From positions 1-15,967 of the forward strand of contig JACQDO010000256.1 in assembly GCA_016201085.1 (NCBI GenBank): a DNA stretch of 15,967 nucleotides, given 5' to 3'. Both the position numbers and the translations under genes were made by a program. The DNA is from Hyphomicrobiales bacterium (lineage in GTDB: Bacteria; Pseudomonadota; Alphaproteobacteria; Rhizobiales; Xanthobacteraceae). This document shows, in pieces, positions 13,831-15,967 of the stretch; the stretch's first letter is position 1, and the number at the start of each line of letters is the position of its first letter. The notes beneath the pieces were generated by a model. It had not been told where the DNA came from. It was given only the letters and a program-made list of their open reading frames with translations, and ran no database searches.

Positions 13831-14895
13831 ATGGTCCTACGCATCCTGGTGCTGGAGGGCGACGGCATCGGTCCGGAAATCACGGCGGCGACGCTTGCCG
13901 TGCTGCAAGCCGCCGCCGCCAAGTTCGGCCTGGCGCTCGCCTTCGAGCGCGCCGTCATCGGCTGGGCGGCGCACAAAGCCACCGGCGCCACCTTTTCCGA
14001 CGAGGTCGAAGCCAAGGCCAAGGCGGCCGACGGCGTGCTGCTCGGGCCGGTTTCGCACAACGAGTACCCGCCGCTGGCGCAAGGCGGCCGCAATCCGTCC
14101 GGCGAATTGCGCAAGCGGCTCGACCTCTACGCCAATATCCGCCCGGCGCGCTCGCGCGCCGGCTTTCCGCCGCGCTGCGGTTTTCCGGTCGATCTGGTGA
14201 TCGTACGCGAGAACACCGAGGGCTTCTACGCCGACCGCTCCATGCATCTCGGCCCCGGCGAGCTGATGCCGACGCCCGACCTGGCGCTGGCCATTCGCAA
14301 GATCACGCGCGCCGGCTCGACCCGCATCGCGGAATCGGCCTTCAAGCTGGCGATGCGGCGACGCAAGAAAGTGACCTGCGTGCACAAAGCCAATGTGCTG
14401 CGCGTGTCGGACGGGCTTTATCTGGAATGCACGCGCGCGGTGGCGGCGCGCTACCCGGCGGTCGCATACGAGGAGCGCATCATCGACGCCATGGCGGCGC
14501 TGTTGGTGCGCGACGCCAGCCAGTTCGACGTCGTCGTCACCACCAATATGTATGGAGATATCCTGTCCGACGAGGCTTCCGAGATTTCCGGCAGCCTCGG
14601 GCTTGCCGCTTCGCTCAATGCCGGCGCCGAGCACGCGGTGGCGCAGGCCCAGCACGGCTCGGCACCCGACATCGCCGGCAAGAATATCGCCAATCCGTCT
14701 TCGCTGATCGGCTCGGCGGCGATGCTGCTGGCCTGGCTGGGCGAGCGGCGCAAAGACGACAAGCTCACGCGCGCCGCGAGCGCGATCGAGGCCGCGCTCG
14801 ACCGCGTCATCGCGCAGCCCTCTGGCCGCACAGCCGATATGGGCGGCACGCTCGGCACCGACGCGTTCGGGGCCAAGGTGGCGGGGGCGATTTAG
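13831..14895 (+). CDS. Isocitrate/isopropylmalate-family beta-decarboxylating dehydrogenase
   Basis: A 354-residue dehydrogenase that should oxidise and decarboxylate a 2-hydroxy acid with a Mg ion and NAD(P). Family landmarks are GDGIGPE (10-16), LRKRLDLYANIRP (93-105) with substrate-carboxylate Arg residues, RENTEGFYADRSMH (127-139), catalytic Lys186 (VHKANVL), Asp219, metal ligands in NMYGDILSDEASEISG (239-254), and HGSAPDIAGKNIANPSS (275-291). The RENTEG loop is of the isocitrate/homoisocitrate/tartrate type rather than the RELTGG of leucine-pathway LeuB. No leu genes are nearby; the neighbours are catabolic. The substrate is thus open: tartrate, malate-like or a pathway-specific hydroxy diacid. 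ATG 13831 follows GGAG by 11 bases. It reads away from the cluster and may share its control region. Confidence 0.92.
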   Translation: MVLRILVLEGDGIGPEITAATLAVLQAAAAKFGLALAFERAVIGWAAHKATGATFSDEVEAKAKAADGVLLGPVSHNEYPPLAQGGRNPSGELRKRLDLYANIRPARSRAGFPPRCGFPVDLVIVRENTEGFYADRSMHLGPGELMPTPDLALAIRKITRAGSTRIAESAFKLAMRRRKKVTCVHKANVLRVSDGLYLECTRAVAARYPAVAYEERIIDAMAALLVRDASQFDVVVTTNMYGDILSDEASEISGSLGLAASLNAGAEHAVAQAQHGSAPDIAGKNIANPSSLIGSAAMLLAWLGERRKDDKLTRAASAIEAALDRVIAQPSGRTADMGGTLGTDAFGAKVAGAI

Positions 14896-14902
14896 TCAAT
14901 CC

Positions 14903-14927
14903 GGGACGCCGCGCAGCACGCGGTCCC
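14903..14927. terminator. Stem-loop between convergent genes
   Basis: GGGA-CG-CCGCG (14903-14913) pairs with CGCGG-TCCC (14919-14927) around the loop CAGCA, with CG bulged. It lies between the stop codons of the plus-strand dehydrogenase and the minus-strand membrane protein, where a bidirectional terminator is expected. There is no T-run on either side, so termination by this stem alone is doubtful. Confidence 0.35.
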
Positions 14928-14938
14928 GTTGGCGACGC

Positions 14939-15370
14939 TCACTTCAATAAGTCGTTCTTAAAAAACACACCGATGCAGCCCATCAGAGCGAAGCCGATCC
15001 CAAGGCCGAGCCAGATCAGGTTGAATTTCTGCCAGACGATGGCTTGCCCCGAAAGTGCCATGCCCAGCCATTCGCCGCCTGCGACCGGCACCATGGCCAT
15101 GATCGGAATGACCGGCACAAAAATCCTTCGCCAGCCGGACAAGGAGAACGCCAGCGCGGGCATCAGAAAGAGCGGCAGGACGAGAACGGCCGAGGCCACG
15201 AAGACCCGCAAGTTGAGAACATCGAAAATGCCGGTATAGGCGCGGATCAGGCTCCAGGCGATCGCCGCCAAACAAGCGGATATGAGTGCGACGCCGAACA
15301 GGCTCGCCGAGACACCCGCCTCGGACGATCCGTGGTTGGCCGGCAAGTTCTGCCCCGTTTTGTTTGTCAT
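14939..15370 (-). CDS. Hypothetical membrane protein with four predicted helices
   Basis: A 143-residue protein that I do not recognise. After a hydrophilic N-terminal 20 residues it has hydrophobic segments near 22-43, 55-78, 84-105 and 115-137, with a charged GWRR turn at 79-82 and a short basic C-terminus (FFKNDLLK). This predicts a small inner-membrane protein with four helices. No catalytic or binding motif is visible. ATG 15370 is supported by AAGGA five bases upstream. It starts 33 bases after the TPR gene, so the two are probably co-transcribed. Its orientation and context set it apart from the catabolic cluster. Confidence 0.75.
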   Translation of the reverse strand: MTNKTGQNLPANHGSSEAGVSASLFGVALISACLAAIAWSLIRAYTGIFDVLNLRVFVASAVLVLPLFLMPALAFSLSGWRRIFVPVIPIMAMVPVAGGEWLGMALSGQAIVWQKFNLIWLGLGIGFALMGCIGVFFKNDLLK

Positions 15371-15403
15371 CCAGGTCCTTTCGCATTCCGGTGCGTCGAG
15401 CGG

Positions 15404-15967
15404 TTAATTGACGCCAAAGCGTGCGAACTCCTCGACGATATTCGTCTGCATCGCTTTGGCCGCTGCGAGGTCGGCATTGCCGCCGGCGGCGTCGCCTTTC
15501 TTCTGTTTGGCGAGACCGCGACCGTAAAGCGCCTCTGCGAGCTTTGGGTTCAGCTTGAACGCGGCGTCATAGTCAGTGATCGCGCGGTCGAACTGTCCAA
15601 GTTTCAGATAAGTGAAACCACGGTTTTTCAACGCATCGTCGTCACTTGGCCGTATTCGCAGCGCCCCATCGCAGTCGGCCAGCGCGTCCTGCGCCTGACC
15701 CAATTTGGACCGGGCCTCACAGCGGTTGTTGAGTGCGTCGGCGTGGTTTGGATCGAGACGGATCGCCTGTGACCAGTCATCGGCGGCGTGGCTCCAATCC
15801 GCACGGTCAAACTGGTTCTTACGCGATATATAGCCAACACCGCGATTGACATAAGCGTTAGTGTAACTCGGATTGAGCTTAATCACTTGGTCGTAGTCTT
15901 GGATCGCACGGTCGTATTGCTTCTTTGCATCGTTAGCGATGCCGCGATTGAAAAAAGCGTTGGCGAA
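15404..15967 (-). CDS. TPR-repeat protein (N-terminus beyond the window)
   Basis: A tetratricopeptide-repeat protein, 187 residues of which are in the window; the frame stays open to the right edge, so the true start lies outside. A GTG at 15886 is an internal Val within a repeat, not a start. Five TPR units can be seen. Reading from the visible end they are AFFNRGIANDAKKQYDRAIQ and onward, a second unit with an insert of about eight residues (FDRADWSHAADDW), then three regular 34-residue units beginning HADALNNR, DDDALKNR and LAEALYGR. Each has the usual small/large residue pattern ending in LNP or a similar turn. TPR proteins mediate protein contacts; the partner is unknown. No signal sequence can be judged. 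Local G+C is lower than in the cluster. Confidence 0.88.
   Translation of the reverse strand, partial: FANAFFNRGIANDAKKQYDRAIQDYDQVIKLNPSYTNAYVNRGVGYISRKNQFDRADWSHAADDWSQAIRLDPNHADALNNRCEARSKLGQAQDALADCDGALRIRPSDDDALKNRGFTYLKLGQFDRAITDYDAAFKLNPKLAEALYGRGLAKQKKGDAAGGNADLAAAKAMQTNIVEEFARFGVN

Overview
This window looks like a piece of an alphaproteobacterial chromosome, most likely Hyphomicrobiales near Bradyrhizobiaceae or Xanthobacteraceae. That placement is an inference. It rests on the high G+C of the main block (80 of 120 bases at 12001-12120 by hand count), the strong codon bias that leaves long antisense shadow frames, and a GCATGATC-armed palindrome of a type common in that group. No RNA gene, insertion sequence, CRISPR array or transcription regulator was found, and no stretch above 300 bases lacks a gene.

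Layout. At 1-234 (+) is the C-terminal end of an acyl-CoA ligase of the benzoate-CoA ligase type. Fourteen genes then run on the minus strand. In transcription order, from 13763 down to 239, they are: a glutathione S-transferase-like protein, a LigI-like lactonase, an SDR dehydrogenase, the FAD, 2Fe-2S and Mo subunits of a molybdenum hydroxylase, an ACMSD-like amidohydrolase, a CoxG-like protein, an SsuABC/TauABC-type ABC importer (binding protein, permease, ATPase), a zinc alcohol dehydrogenase, and ethanolamine ammonia-lyase EutB and EutC. Most junctions overlap by 1-11 nt or are separated by 3-39 nt. The larger gaps are 79 nt after the SDR, which holds a terminator-like hairpin, and 56 nt between eutB and eutC, which holds the palindrome. 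Across a 67-nt divergent gap, an isocitrate/isopropylmalate-family dehydrogenase reads on the plus strand. The right end (14939-15967, minus) is unrelated: a small four-helix membrane protein and a truncated TPR protein with lower G+C.

How the genes may work together (inference). The block from the GST to the ADH reads like a catabolic cluster for a small organic acid, perhaps aromatic or heterocyclic. An importer brings it in, a Mo hydroxylase (not CO dehydrogenase by its active-site loop) hydroxylates it, and dehydrogenases, a lactonase and a second amidohydrolase process the products. The divergent beta-decarboxylating dehydrogenase and the flanking CoA ligase fit the theme. EutBC at the end releases ammonia and acetaldehyde from ethanolamine and may be a separate function. 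The substrate cannot be read from the sequence. The most notable points are the loss of the catalytic His in the ACMSD-like protein, changed putative substrate-binding positions in the LigI-like lactonase, a Mo hydroxylase with CoxG but no CODH loop, and a palindromic repeat that supplies the eutB stop codon.
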